A stretch of 64,000 nt of DNA from Edaphochlamys debaryana (Eukaryota > Chlorophyta > Chlorophyceae > Chlamydomonadales). Location: assembly GCA_016858145.1 (NCBI GenBank), contig JAEHOE010000074.1, positions 548,084 through 612,083 of the forward strand. The letters are read 5' to 3'. Below are positions 11,997 to 22,600 of the stretch, in pieces; within the stretch, counting starts at the first letter, position 1, and each line of letters starts with the position of its first letter. A model generated the notes under the pieces. The model worked only from the letters and a program-made list of their open reading frames with translations. It did no database searches and was not told the origin of the DNA. Made by a program: the position numbers and the translations under genes.

Positions 11997-14365
11997 CGTG
12001 GGGGCCTGCGAGTGGAGGAGGGTGACGTGTGCGATGGGGCTTGAGGGAGGGGCCTCACCGGGCAGCCGTGGGGCCGCGGTCGTGTCAGGCCAGCGGGTGC
12101 CCGTCGCCCCGCTGTCTGACGAGGCAATTCCAAGCACTGACGCGTTCATAGAGAGCTGGAGTAGTGCTGAGGTTCTGCTGGGGCGACGTTGCGCTGCCCG
12201 ATTGCGACAAGGATAGGCTTGGCCGAGGCATCCTTACCTCCCAAAGCTCTCGCAACAGCTTATGCAGTGTGAGACAATGTTGCTGAGGTGCTTAGGCTGG
12301 CTCCGGCTCATAAACCGTGCAACTCGAGCATCCTTTCCTACCCCGCCCAATGGCCGCTTTGCGAGGTAGCCCTGGGTAGTCGCGGGCTAGATAAGCAAGT
12401 TCTGCTTGTCTCCTCCGACGATGTGCGACCTAGCGCTCCGTTCTGTGCCCCCCCACACACATTGTTGCAGCCCGGGCCGCTCCCCAGCCTTCCTTACCTT
12501 CTTGAGACCTCCAAAATAGTTGGCTCCCCTCTCCTGAAAACGCCCGGGAAGTGCCATTGGTTGCGGGCCGCTCGTCCGCCCACGCTGCGCTAAGCGGGCT
12601 AGTGTTGGTTGCGCATTTCCTGCCCTATAAACATTGGTCACAGGTCAACCTCTCTCGGCGCTCAGCAGGCTCGAGCTGAGAAGGCTCGAGCTGAGCGGAA
12701 AATTGCGCTACCTTGGGGACGTGGTGTTGCAACAGTTGTTGTCGGTATGGATTGACCATTCAGAGGTTACAGCTTTGTAGCATGTTGCAGGCTGTGTTAT
12801 GCAAACGAGGCGGCCCTACCTCGGCCCCATCTTGCCCGCGTGCCCGACTTCCCCGCCGTCTTCCCCCCAAAGTTCCCGGCTTCCCAAGGGCCAGGTCGCG
12901 TCAGGCGAGCCCGTCGGCCACAGCGATTGCCTACACACTCAAGGCCATATCATAATAGCAGGCGAGAGCCAAAGCCAAGGAGAGTAACCCACAGCGTTGC
13001 GCCGGCGGTCAACATTATCAGCCGTTTCTCGCCGCGTCGCCCGCCACAGTGTTCATTGTGAGAGCGCGTACCAACTCTCTGCTATACTCATAACAATGAT
13101 GTGTCAGCCCATCGTGGGACATCAACCGACGCTCCGAGCTCGGACATCGCCGGTCGCTCGGAACATCACTCGCCCCCTTTCGCAGTGACGGTTTGCAGTG
13201 GCATAGACTTGCGGGATGGGCCTGTGGATGAGGGCAGCCTTGTCAAGCTGGAAGCGCTGACGTCCCCAGCGGCACCAACCTTCCCGCCAGCAGTTGGATG
13301 CGAAAGCGCCGGCCGACGTCCGCAACGTCCCCCGTCACGCCCAGTGCACGCCCAGGGCACTCGCGGGGGCTATGCCCTCCGTCCTCAGCAGGGAACCACC
13401 AACTACGCCCAGGCACCAGTTTACCAGCCAACCTACCAGCCAAGGTCCAGAGCAGGGCGCCCCCGGTTACGATGGCGGCAGAGGCCGCGGAGGAAGGCGT
13501 CAAGCACTACAGGCGAGGGGCCACGGGGCGATCGGGCGGAGCTTATGGCAGAACAGCGGAGTCAGGGCCCGATGCAAGCAACGCACCTGCTGCACAGGGC
13601 CCCCTGGGCGGCAGAAGAGCGCACTGGAGGCGACCGCCACCGCGGCTGCGCGCAGGGCGGATACTATCCCCACCTGCTTGCACATGGGGCCAGCCGGAGA
13701 GGGAACGCATATCAGGAACGGGTTGCGGGGCCTGAACCCTGAAGCAGGAGGCACGCCAAGGCCTCCAGCCCTAATTGCCCCTCTGCCAGAGCAAGGGTTG
13801 CTCATGATGCGGGCTTCGGGTCGGGACACTCGCTGACGCCAGTCTTCGCACCCAGAGGCCCCGCGCACCGATTGGGCGCCAGAGCGCTGCAAAACTACCC
13901 CCTGCGCGGGTGGGCCAGGGGGGACAGCATGGTGCTCAGGAGCGGATAACGCTTTGGAGACACGCTTCTTGCGTGGTGCGCCTGCCTCCTGCCTGCTACC
14001 TCCCTCGCCCCGTACCTGGACGAGCCCGTGCACCGTGAACAGCGCTGCGGGGGCAGAGGGTACCCAAGAGGGGGGCAGCGGGGTCCGGGGGGGCGCAGGG
14101 CTTCGGTGAGCACAGTACGCACCGATGCTGTGCCCTGACCCTGCAGCCCGTGTTCGTATAGCATCCTACCCGTCTCCTTCCCCGATACTGTCACGGTCAT
14201 GTCAGCCCTGACAACCCACCTCCGAACACGCCGTATAGACGCACAACGGGCCACCAAGTTAGCCCTGCAAGCAAAGCACGCAAGGCCCGCGACGTAATGG
14301 CCCCAGCAACAGCGGGGCTCCGACACTGGCCGCACGCGTCCGAGCACGTAAGCGCAACCCTAAGA
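11997..14365. other. Intergenic region with weak open frames
   Basis: It holds the promoter side of the disordered-protein gene and the downstream side of the transporter gene. GC drops between about 12200 and 13100. Open frames of about 145-213 codons at 13101-13836 overlap in three frames, and none has a convincing start or splice structure. The first minus-strand TGTAA below 14366 is near 12770, so the transporter either has a long 3' UTR or uses another signal. Confidence 0.4.
12667..12695. repeat. Short tandem duplication with CTCGAG dyads
   Basis: The 14-mer AGGCTCGAGCTGAG occurs at 12667-12680 and 12682-12695, and each copy contains the palindrome GCTCGAGC. It lies upstream of the minus-strand gene starting at 11996 and could be regulatory; nothing else supports that. 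Confidence 0.5.
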
Positions 14366-16962
14366 CTAAGCACGACCGCACGGCGCCTCTCGCGCCCCTC
14401 CCTCCCCCGCCTCCTGCGCACCCCGCCGTGCCATCATGTCCACCACCAGCTCCTGCCGCCGCGGCCACGTGTACACCACCTGGAAGGCCCTGCGGACAAG
14501 GCATGATGGCGGGAAGCAAACAAACGTTGGGCGTGTAGGCGGGCTGGGGCCGCTGTGGGGCTAAAGAAGAGCGAGGAGCACGGGTGGCGGTCCAGACTGC
14601 GTTGTGGATCGACTGTGTCCCGGGGTCTACGCAAAGGGAGTAGGCGTGGCAGTATCAGCCGCTGCACCTGCGCAGGCTGCTCACAAGCACAAGCCTCCTG
14701 GCCCATAGTGCACATGCACCGTGATGCGACCCCGCTGCACGCTCACGTGGTGGCTATGAGGCCTATGAGCGATGTGGTGGTGGCCACCTGCGGGGCGGGG
14801 CGGGGCACACGCGGGCGCAGCAGGCCACGAAGAGGCGTAACGTGTTTGCATCACACAGGAGGGAGGCAGCGTCAGGAACGCTGGCGCACGGAGGGCACCC
14901 CACCTGGGCGTGCGACATGGCCGGTCCCCGCAAGGCGCTGAGCCACTCGTACAGGCAGCCTGGGGCAGGTATGGGGCCGGTGCTCACGCTGGGTGAAGGC
15001 CGGCTTAGGGACACTGAATGACCGGTGCGCACGAGTCCACCCCGCGGCAAACGTCAGGGCTGCAACCCCAACACGTACCCAACAGGCTGTAGCCCAGCGC
15101 CGAGAGCGCCACCTGCGCACGGAAGGGCGCCGCCTGTAAGGTGCTGGCAGCTGCTCTTCCCCACTTCAGTCAGTCCCCAGCCTTTGCAGCACGGGGCAGA
15201 GGTCGTGCACATCGTACGGCCAAGCCATCGGTACGGCCCTGCCCCCCACCACGCCGGACGCTCACGAGCCCAACGCCGTAGGTCAGACTGGCGCCAGGCG
15301 TCGCCGAGCCCGCGGCCCACTGGGCGGCCCCGAGGGAGCGCACCGCCAGGCCCAACGCAACCAGCAGCACCTGCAGAGGGGAGGGCGGGGCGCGCCAGGC
15401 AGGGGCCGCAGCGTCACAACATCAAAGATTACACGCGGGGCACTATCGCGGACAGTCCGCGTCAACCCCCCGCCGTCTCAGCTGTAGGCCGGCATCTTCA
15501 CGTGCTTGGCCCTGAGCCCCTTCCATCGCGGCTACGGCGCTGGTGGCCCATCCCGAGCTGCACAGTGCTGAGCAAGGTTGGGGTTTACCGAAACCCGGAC
15601 ATCCTTTCGGTCCCTGCAAAAGGCGTCTGCTGGCCGCACTCACCCCCATGACCTGGCCGGGGGTCATGCTCTTGCCCAGCAGCACCCTCCGCACTACGGC
15701 CGTGAAGACCTGGCCGCACGCCGCGAACACCACCCTGAGGCAAGGCCGAGGTCCCGAGTGTTCACAGAGGCTTGAGTGCGCGTTCCAGGCTTGGTTCCAG
15801 ACCCGGGCCCTCAGGCCCAGGCTCCGACCCCCTGCCCTGCCAGCCGCATGCAGCACTCAAGACTCTTTGTGTCCCCAAGCGTGTCTCAACACGCGGACGC
15901 GCTCCCCCCTCAAGCTCACATGCTGAGCGCCGAGCCGCAGATGGCAAACCCGAGGCAGTTCAGCCCGTACGCGGTCGTGTCGAGGAGCCTGCAGGTTGAC
16001 GGTAAGCAAGGAATACGAGAAGTGGACATGTGGGTCAGGGATGGCCAGGAGCGGCTGAGGGTGTTGGGCTGCCGCTTTGCTGACAGCCATCCTACCCGAT
16101 TACCAGCGTGAGGAGCGCCGCCTTGCGCGAGGTGGCGGGGTCTGCAGGCCCCTCATTGGCGCCCGTGCGCTTGCCAGCGGCACTGCCTGCAGCCAGGAGA
16201 GGCCAGGAGGGCCCGGGCCTCAGCAGCTGCTTGCCACCGAGTTGTACCGTATGTCGGATGGTACTGCGGGCACGGCTCAACCCACCCGACAGCAGCTGCA
16301 CGGCCAGGGAGAGCACGAAGGTCGCTAGGTACTTGGTCCAGGCGATCAGCTGGGTGGCCGGGTGAAATGCCGCCTGGGTGGAAGGGACCAATGAGCAGGG
16401 AAGGTCGAAGCCCCACTCGGCCCCACAGCCCAACGGCCCGGTCTCGGTCCACCGGAGGCCCCGCAGTCCCGCGTGTGGACCCGCCAGGGCGGCCTGTCCT
16501 GGCGCCCCCACAGTGTGCTCCGGCGCTTGGGTCGCGCCGCTGGTACCCGCCCCTACCTCCAGTGGGCATTCCCGTCCGAGTTGTCTGGTGCCCTTCCCCT
16601 GCTTGGCGCCCGCCCTGTTCCTCCCTCCCGCCCGAGGAGGCTCCCTCCGTGACCCCAAGGTGCATGCGCGGTTGAGTGGGGCCGCCCTGCGTGTGCTCCG
16701 GGGGGCGGTGTGGTGCTCCCTCGGAGCGTACCTGGTCCGTGACAAGCTGGCCCAGGAGAGCAAGAGATGTCCCCGTTATCAAATAGCCAAGCGCAGGGAC
16801 GGCGTCGTGGTTCCACAAGCCGGGGCTCGCTTTCGGTGCCCCGAGGCGCGATGTTGCTTCCGGCGTCCCCCGACCAGCGGGTGGCTCTTCGAGCACTATT
16901 CTTTCGGTGGTGTCTGTGGTTGCAGCATTAAGGCGACGCCTCAGCGTCTCATCGGCGCGCAT
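14366..16962 (-). CDS. Multi-pass transporter of the EamA/SLC35 (drug/metabolite) type
   Basis: Ten exons: 16962-16732, 16373-16286, 16186-16096, 15988-15920, 15734-15644, 15370-15266, 15133-15079, 14959-14904, 14787-14747 and 14489-14366. Every phase closes, giving 316 residues, normal for this superfamily. Hydrophobic helices include GYLITGTSLALLGQLV, YLATFVLSLAVQLL, LLTLVIGLLDTTAYGLNCLG, LSMVVFAACGQVFTAVVRRV, GVLLVALGLAVRSLG, VALSALGYSLLGCLYEWL and TTSLIGLIATTAFQVVY. The arrangement D-T-T-A-Y ... helix ... RRVLLGKSMTPGQVMG-VLLVALGLAV matches the end of the first EamA/nucleotide-sugar-transporter half. The cytosolic tail is short (WPRRQELVVDMMARRG...). Substrate cannot be read from sequence; nucleotide sugars or triose-phosphate-like metabolites are family precedents. 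The start at 16962 is the last ATG before the conserved part. Confidence 0.72.
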
Positions 16963-17612
16963 CCGGGCTACTGCGCAGTGAGTTCGGCTGTCAACTAGCG
17001 ATGGAAGTTCAGGCCGGGTCCGAAGCAAGGCTACAGACGCGCATTGTATCTGTATCTGTTGAGCGGGTAAGGAAGCGCAACGCACGGCCCCAGCTGTCGG
17101 GCGGCCTTTGATGGCCGTGTCGGCAGGGCCAATACACACGCATGCTGCCGAGGGAGTCGCTGAGTCCGGGGTTCCCCCGCCATTGCAGGACGCTGGCCCC
17201 ATGCTCCTGGGACTCGCAATGTGTACCTTTGCAGCCTTTTGCTCGGCATTGAGGACCAACCCTCGCCAGGCCTCCGCATGTCGCATGCGCTCGTCAATCG
17301 CCAACCAGCCCCGAACACCTGCAGTCCCCGTCAAAAGTACCGGCCAGCTGCTACCCCGAGCCGACAGCAGTCACCAAACTCCTGCGGCGCACATAAACAC
17401 ACAACGAATCTTCCTGTACAGACCGTAGGCTTCCGCCCGTGTACCCACTTGATAAGCTGTGCCGCCTGGTTGCTTCTGCGCCCCCCAGCGCCAATCGTTT
17501 ACTTCATCCCCCCGGCCCACAAGTAATCCCCTTGCAACATAACCTCGAGGTATGCTGACTGTCCAAGCGATGCAAGCTAGCCGCCTCGCGGCGCTTCGGC
17601 ACCAAGGGCCGC
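16963..17612. other. Intergenic region between peroxiredoxin and transporter genes
   Basis: About 650 bp of lower-GC sequence between two genes in the same orientation. It should contain the peroxiredoxin 3' UTR and the transporter promoter. I see no minus-strand TGTAA and no other gene. Confidence 0.4.
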
Positions 17613-19283
17613 CTAGACCATGGACGCCAGCATGTCCTCAGCGGAGGACACCGTGAAGGCACCGCCCTCCTCCAGGTGCAGCACCTAGGCAGGGGGGGAA
17701 GGAGGGACGGAAGGCACAGGGTGCGGGTCAATGCAGGCTGGCTTGCAAAAGAACAAGCTGCCTGGCCAGGAGATATGGCAATCGACTTCCACGCCCCCCC
17801 CATTTGCAACCACCCCTACAGGCCTCGTTAGTCCTCTGACCGCCAGCCCTTCGCCCAACAATCACCACTGCAGCCCACCCCCTCGGCTGCCTCCCACCTC
17901 CGCGACCTTCCCCACCCTGCCCCCCGCCCCTCACCTTGACCACCCCGTCCTCCACGTACATGGAGTAGCGGCGCGAGCGCACGCCCAGGCCCTTGTCCAC
18001 CAGGTCCAGCTCCACGCCCAGCGCCTTGGTGAACTGCCCGTTGCCGTCCGCCAGCATGACCACCTTGTCGCTCGCCTTGAGGTCCTTGCCCCAGGCCGAC
18101 ATGACGAACGCGTCGTTCACGGAGATGCAGGCGATCGTGTCCACGCCCTGGGAGGGGGGCGGCAAGGGCGGGCGAGAGTAAAGCGGCGGTGGTTTGGGGG
18201 AGAGAAGGGTGCGGCAGACAAGCTTGGCGTGCGGGCGGGGGATAGATGGGATGGAGGGGATGAGTAGTGCGGGGCTGCAAGGCTGCCAGCCAGTGCTAAG
18301 TGAACCCCGGCCGTGTATCGCCGCGTTTGAGAGAAACACCCGCCAACCCAGATGGCAAAGTTTTATTGGGCCAACCGAGGAGTCAGATTTTCTCGGCAAC
18401 CCGCCAACTATGCGGTATTGGAAGGGTTGCAACACGAGGCGCCATGGAAGAAGACCCCAAAGTGGAGTCGGACCCTCTACTGCGCGAAGCGATACAGCTG
18501 CCCACCTTGGTCTTGAACTCGTCCGCCTTCTCCACAAAGCCGGGCACGTGCTTGAGGGAGCAGGTGGGCGTGAAGGCGCCGGGCACCGCGAACAGCACCA
18601 CCTTCTTGCCCTTGGTCAGCTCCTCGGTGGTGATGTCCCGCATCTGGCCCTCGCCGTCGAAGTACCTGCACAGGGCCGGGGCAGGAAGAGAGGGACCTGG
18701 CAGGTTGCCGGCCTCCGCCACCGTCACTGCTGCCGAAAGGGTGCCCCCCCTTGCTTGCACAGAGCCTTGGCTGCGAGTGCTCTCGGTTGCCGAGGCAGTG
18801 TGCTGCCCCCCCTCCCTTACGAGTAACCCCCGACCGAAGCGCCGCGATCAACAAAGTACCGGCAGCCCGCTCACTTGAACTTGGCCTCAGGCAGCTTCTG
18901 CCCCACGGCAACCGCTCTCGGGACGACGGCGACCCGGGACACGCCACGGCGCAGCACCTGCCGGGCGCCCACGCTGCAATCAGGGCAGCGTCACGCAAGG
19001 CATCGTGATTGACATGGAGTAACCAGCCAGCGCCGTCAGGGGCGAAGGCCCCCAAGCCGGGCCTCCGTGCCACATCCAATGCTCCTTTCACACCGACAGC
19101 AGGGGGCCCCACTGGGGGCAAGCTCTCCACGCAAACCCATCGCAAACAGCTAATCACCGAAGCACGCGGGCAGCTGCTCGCGCGGCTCGCTGGAGAGCCC
19201 TGGTCTGATGGCCATGGCCCCGGCGCAGCAGCCAACGTAATGATCGCCCACCTCGCATGGCTCCGCATGTTGGCTAGAAGCAT
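17613..19283 (-). CDS. Type II peroxiredoxin (PRX5-like), probably plastid-targeted
   Basis: Five exons: 19283-19252, 18973-18875, 18665-18506, 18147-17935 and 17684-17613. Phases close to give 191 residues. The enzyme reduces hydrogen peroxide and alkyl hydroperoxides using thiol donors such as thioredoxin or glutaredoxin. The peroxidatic cysteine is C79 in [18 protein letters not shown]104 in [13 protein letters not shown] is the second conserved cysteine of the type II class. Other family blocks are [34 protein letters not shown] and [17 protein letters not shown]. Residues 1 to about 32 ([21 protein letters not shown]...) are basic and free of acidic residues, fitting a chloroplast (or dual) transit peptide. 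The gene is divergent from the coiled-coil gene starting at 19691. Confidence 0.92.
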
Positions 19284-19690
19284 CTTGCTGCACTGCACTC
19301 GTGAAGGATGGGCAAGTGCACCGAACTGGGCCAAACGCGAACGCTCGCACGCGCTTGCGTCTAAAGAGGTCTAGGAGAACAAGACTTCAGTTGCAAGCTG
19401 AGCTGCTTGAAAGGGACGGCAGGGCGCTGGCTGGGCAGGGGCGAGGGCTGCGGGCCACTCGCAAAGACGCCCCATGCACGCTGCCGAGCCTCCTACATTC
19501 TTTCTTCGTTCCGTGCACACCACGACCGTCGTGGCCCGCGACAACCTGCATACAGGAGACCCGCTCATAACACCAAGGATTAACAGGCTCAGGACTTTGC
19601 AACCAGGCCCGCGCAACACAGTTGACCGAAGAATCCCGCCTTCTCCAGCTATGCCTAGAGGCTATGCCTAGAGCTCTAGAGGCAGGCAGG
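19284..19690. promoter_or_regulatory. Divergent promoter region, peroxiredoxin / coiled-coil gene
   Basis: A 407-bp gap between two head-to-head genes. A short duplication, ATGCCTAGAG-GCT-ATGCCTAGAG, at about 19651-19673 creates two ATGs just upstream of the chosen plus-strand start. No clear TATA box. Confidence 0.45.
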
Positions 19691-22600
19691 ATGCACCAGC
19701 TCGCCCTCAGCGCTGGCGTTGCGGCCCTTGCCGCTGGCGCGGGGTTCGCGTCGCTGAAGAAACTGTCTGCTCCTACCAATGCGGTAACGAGCGCAAGGCC
19801 GGCGCCCAACGACGCCGACGAAGTCGCAGACCAGGCTGAGGCACGTGCGGAGGAATGGTTGGCGTCAAGGAAGAGAACGCTCACGGACAGGTGGGGAGGA
19901 CGGAAGCACAACGGGGGACCCCCCCCCCCCGACCGTCGAGTCAGTTGACCGCTCCTCCCCGCCCGCAGCCCCGTCCCACTACCATCCCCCTGTGCCACGT
20001 ACTCCGAGGTGGAGCTGCTGTCAGACTCACAGCTGGTGTACATGCGCGAAGGTATGCCCAGGGGCAGGGAGGACATATGGACATATACCGTCGTGCCTAG
20101 GAACTAGCCTTCCCGGCACGTAGCTTGTCGCCGGCAGCGCACTCGTGCAGCACGGGTGCCTTTCCGCCGCCGACGCCTCACTGCATCCGCCTCACAGGCG
20201 CAAATGTCCTCACAACCACGGTTCCGCTGCAACGTCGGTTGGCAACACTGCCGCTTCAACTGCCGAAGGGACGACCGGGTAAGGATTCCTTCTTGGTCAG
20301 ATAGCCGCAGGCCCTGCGGTCGTAGTCAGCAAGGGGACGACCGACCCGTACTTCTGCTCGCAGATGCGGTGCCTACGGCTGCGCTTGAGCCCAACAGTGT
20401 GTGGGTCGTGCGCCGGCGGAAACAGGTGGTTGCCTTCGAGCTCTTCGGGTGAGCAGGCTGCGCCTCGTTGTTGGTACAGTCAGACTGGTCAGATTGCTTG
20501 CCTGGATGTTCAGTCTGGGTCATGAAGCTCTTACCGCATTTGTGCTTCCCGTTTGCAGGCAACAGGGCCGCCACTTCCTTGAAGCGGACCCCTCTGCCAC
20601 GATCGGCGTGTCTCTGGGCGGCGGGCGGTGCGGCAAGGCCTGCCGGTGGCTCATCACGCCGCAGGGACTCGCCAGCGAGCGCTGGCCGGAGCACGTGAGT
20701 CCTCAGTCCAGACCCCCATATCCCCCCCCACACCCCAGCCCCTTGCACCATCTTGCCTTGACTTCACCACCCCGTCCTTTCTGGTCGTGCCAACTCGCGT
20801 GCGTGTCGGCCCTTCCCTGCTGTGCCTCGCAGCTGCTTCCGCTGCAGGTGTTCTCGGTGGCTCTGGTGGACGTCAACTCGGTGGCCTCGGTCAAGTCGGC
20901 CCTGGGCCGCCGCCTGGCGGAGCTGCACGAGGTGGTGAGCCGCCCGCAGCCTAGGGTCTCGACGTTAGGGGCGACTTCAGGCAGCGCAAGAAGGGCAGCA
21001 CAGGGTGGGGTGCACTGGCAGGCCCTGATCATTACGTGTGTGCCGGTGCTGCCCCGCAGCTCGAGTGCGAGGCCGAGGCGCGCTGCCATGCGGAGGCGCG
21101 GTGCGGCCAGCTGGAGTCCGACCTGCGCAAAGTAAAGGACAGCGCGGCGGCGCAGGTGCGCAGTAAGAGAGCTGTGTGGGCCCTTGCTACAGGCTTTGGA
21201 CGTGTCAGGGCCGGAGGTTAGTGATGCGGGGCTTGTTCGTGTCTTCCGCAGGCCTCCGAGCTGCGGGCGCAAGTGGACAACGCGGTCCGGGCGCGCCACG
21301 CTGCGGAGCGGGACGCGGCGGTGGCGCAGGGCATCAAGCAGGACGAGGCAGTCAGGGCAAAGGTGGGGGCGGGCTGCAGCTAGAGCTGCGTTGAGAAATT
21401 TGAAATGAGTTGGTGCCTCTTTAGCGCCAAGTTGAGGCAAACGCTGCCGCAGAAACCCACGTGCCCCTTGGACCCCCTGTACCGCAGATCGCTCAGGCAC
21501 GAGCCAGCCAGGCGGAGCTAGAGGCGCAGACGGCGGCCACGCAGGTCCGCCAGCTGCAGCAGCAGATCCAGGGCATGATTGCCGGACACGCAGAGTGAGT
21601 CACGGAAGCGGTAACCGCATTATGTTTGCTGTTGTCACTGTTGATCCGGTCCAAGCCAGACAAATCGGTCCGTCCCTGCCTCTGGCTTCGTGCCACTTCC
21701 TTCTCTCCCTTACGTTTCCCTCCCCTGGCCGCCCTCCCCGGTCCAGGGAGCTGCGCACGCTGCAGAACGAGCTGCAGCTGGCGCGGGAGTCCAACGAAGG
21801 CCTGAAGCGCGCCATGCACGAACAGGTGTGGCCGGGGTGCACGGCTCCGCGTGGGCCCGGTGGGCACGGGGTTGCTACTGCCCACTTTCATCTGGGTCCG
21901 ACGCTTAGACCCTGTTGGTGTCGGGCCAAAACCGCCTGATTCCATCTGGGTCGGACGCGCACTGAGAGTGAGGCATGCCACCGCCTGAACCCCCATCTGG
22001 GTTGGAAGCGCTTGAGTGTGCGCAGTCCACTAGCGCAGCTGTAATTGAGGAGCCCAGCTGGGTTAAGATTCATTTGCGCCGGTAACTCATCGGGAGTTTG
22101 GTATTTGACAGCGCAACCATCTGGGTCGGCGGCTCAGACGCTGCTCTCGGCGCACCCTTGTGCCCAGGTGATGGCGCTGCAGGGCGCGCTGGAGCTGCGG
22201 GACTCCCGCATCGTGCAGCTGGAGGAGGAGAACGACCGCATGGACACGGTGCTGCAGGCAAGCGCCCCGGGGGGCCCACGGAAGCTGCAGGCTCTGGGGG
22301 TTTCGTAAGGTTTCGGGTCGAGGCATATACAGCGGCAGCCCCTGGTGAAGGCAGAGCTGTTGACTCGAGAGGATGGTCCCGAGGCTGAGGGTCTTGTTCG
22401 CTTTCGCAGGTCATCCAGGCCCAGATCAGCCCCAGCGCCTCGGGTGGCTTCGCGGCCATGGGGGCCGATGGGTCCGCGCGGGGTGACGCCGTTGAGGGCG
22501 ATGCATCGGCAAGTGGGAACGGCGACGCGGAGGCCGCTGCAATGGGAGCGGGCGACGTGACGCCGCTGTGGCGGTCGGTGCTCGACCTCACCGGAGACCT

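Noticed and set aside
13101..13836. Overlapping plus-strand frames of 145-213 codons
   Set aside because: Three frames are open at once, no start context or splice structure is convincing, and an RG-rich patch is explained by composition.
16153..17334. 393-codon minus-strand frame read as one exon
   Set aside because: Only its 16962-16732 part is coding in the transporter model; the rest reads through an intron and then the wrong frame of exon 2.
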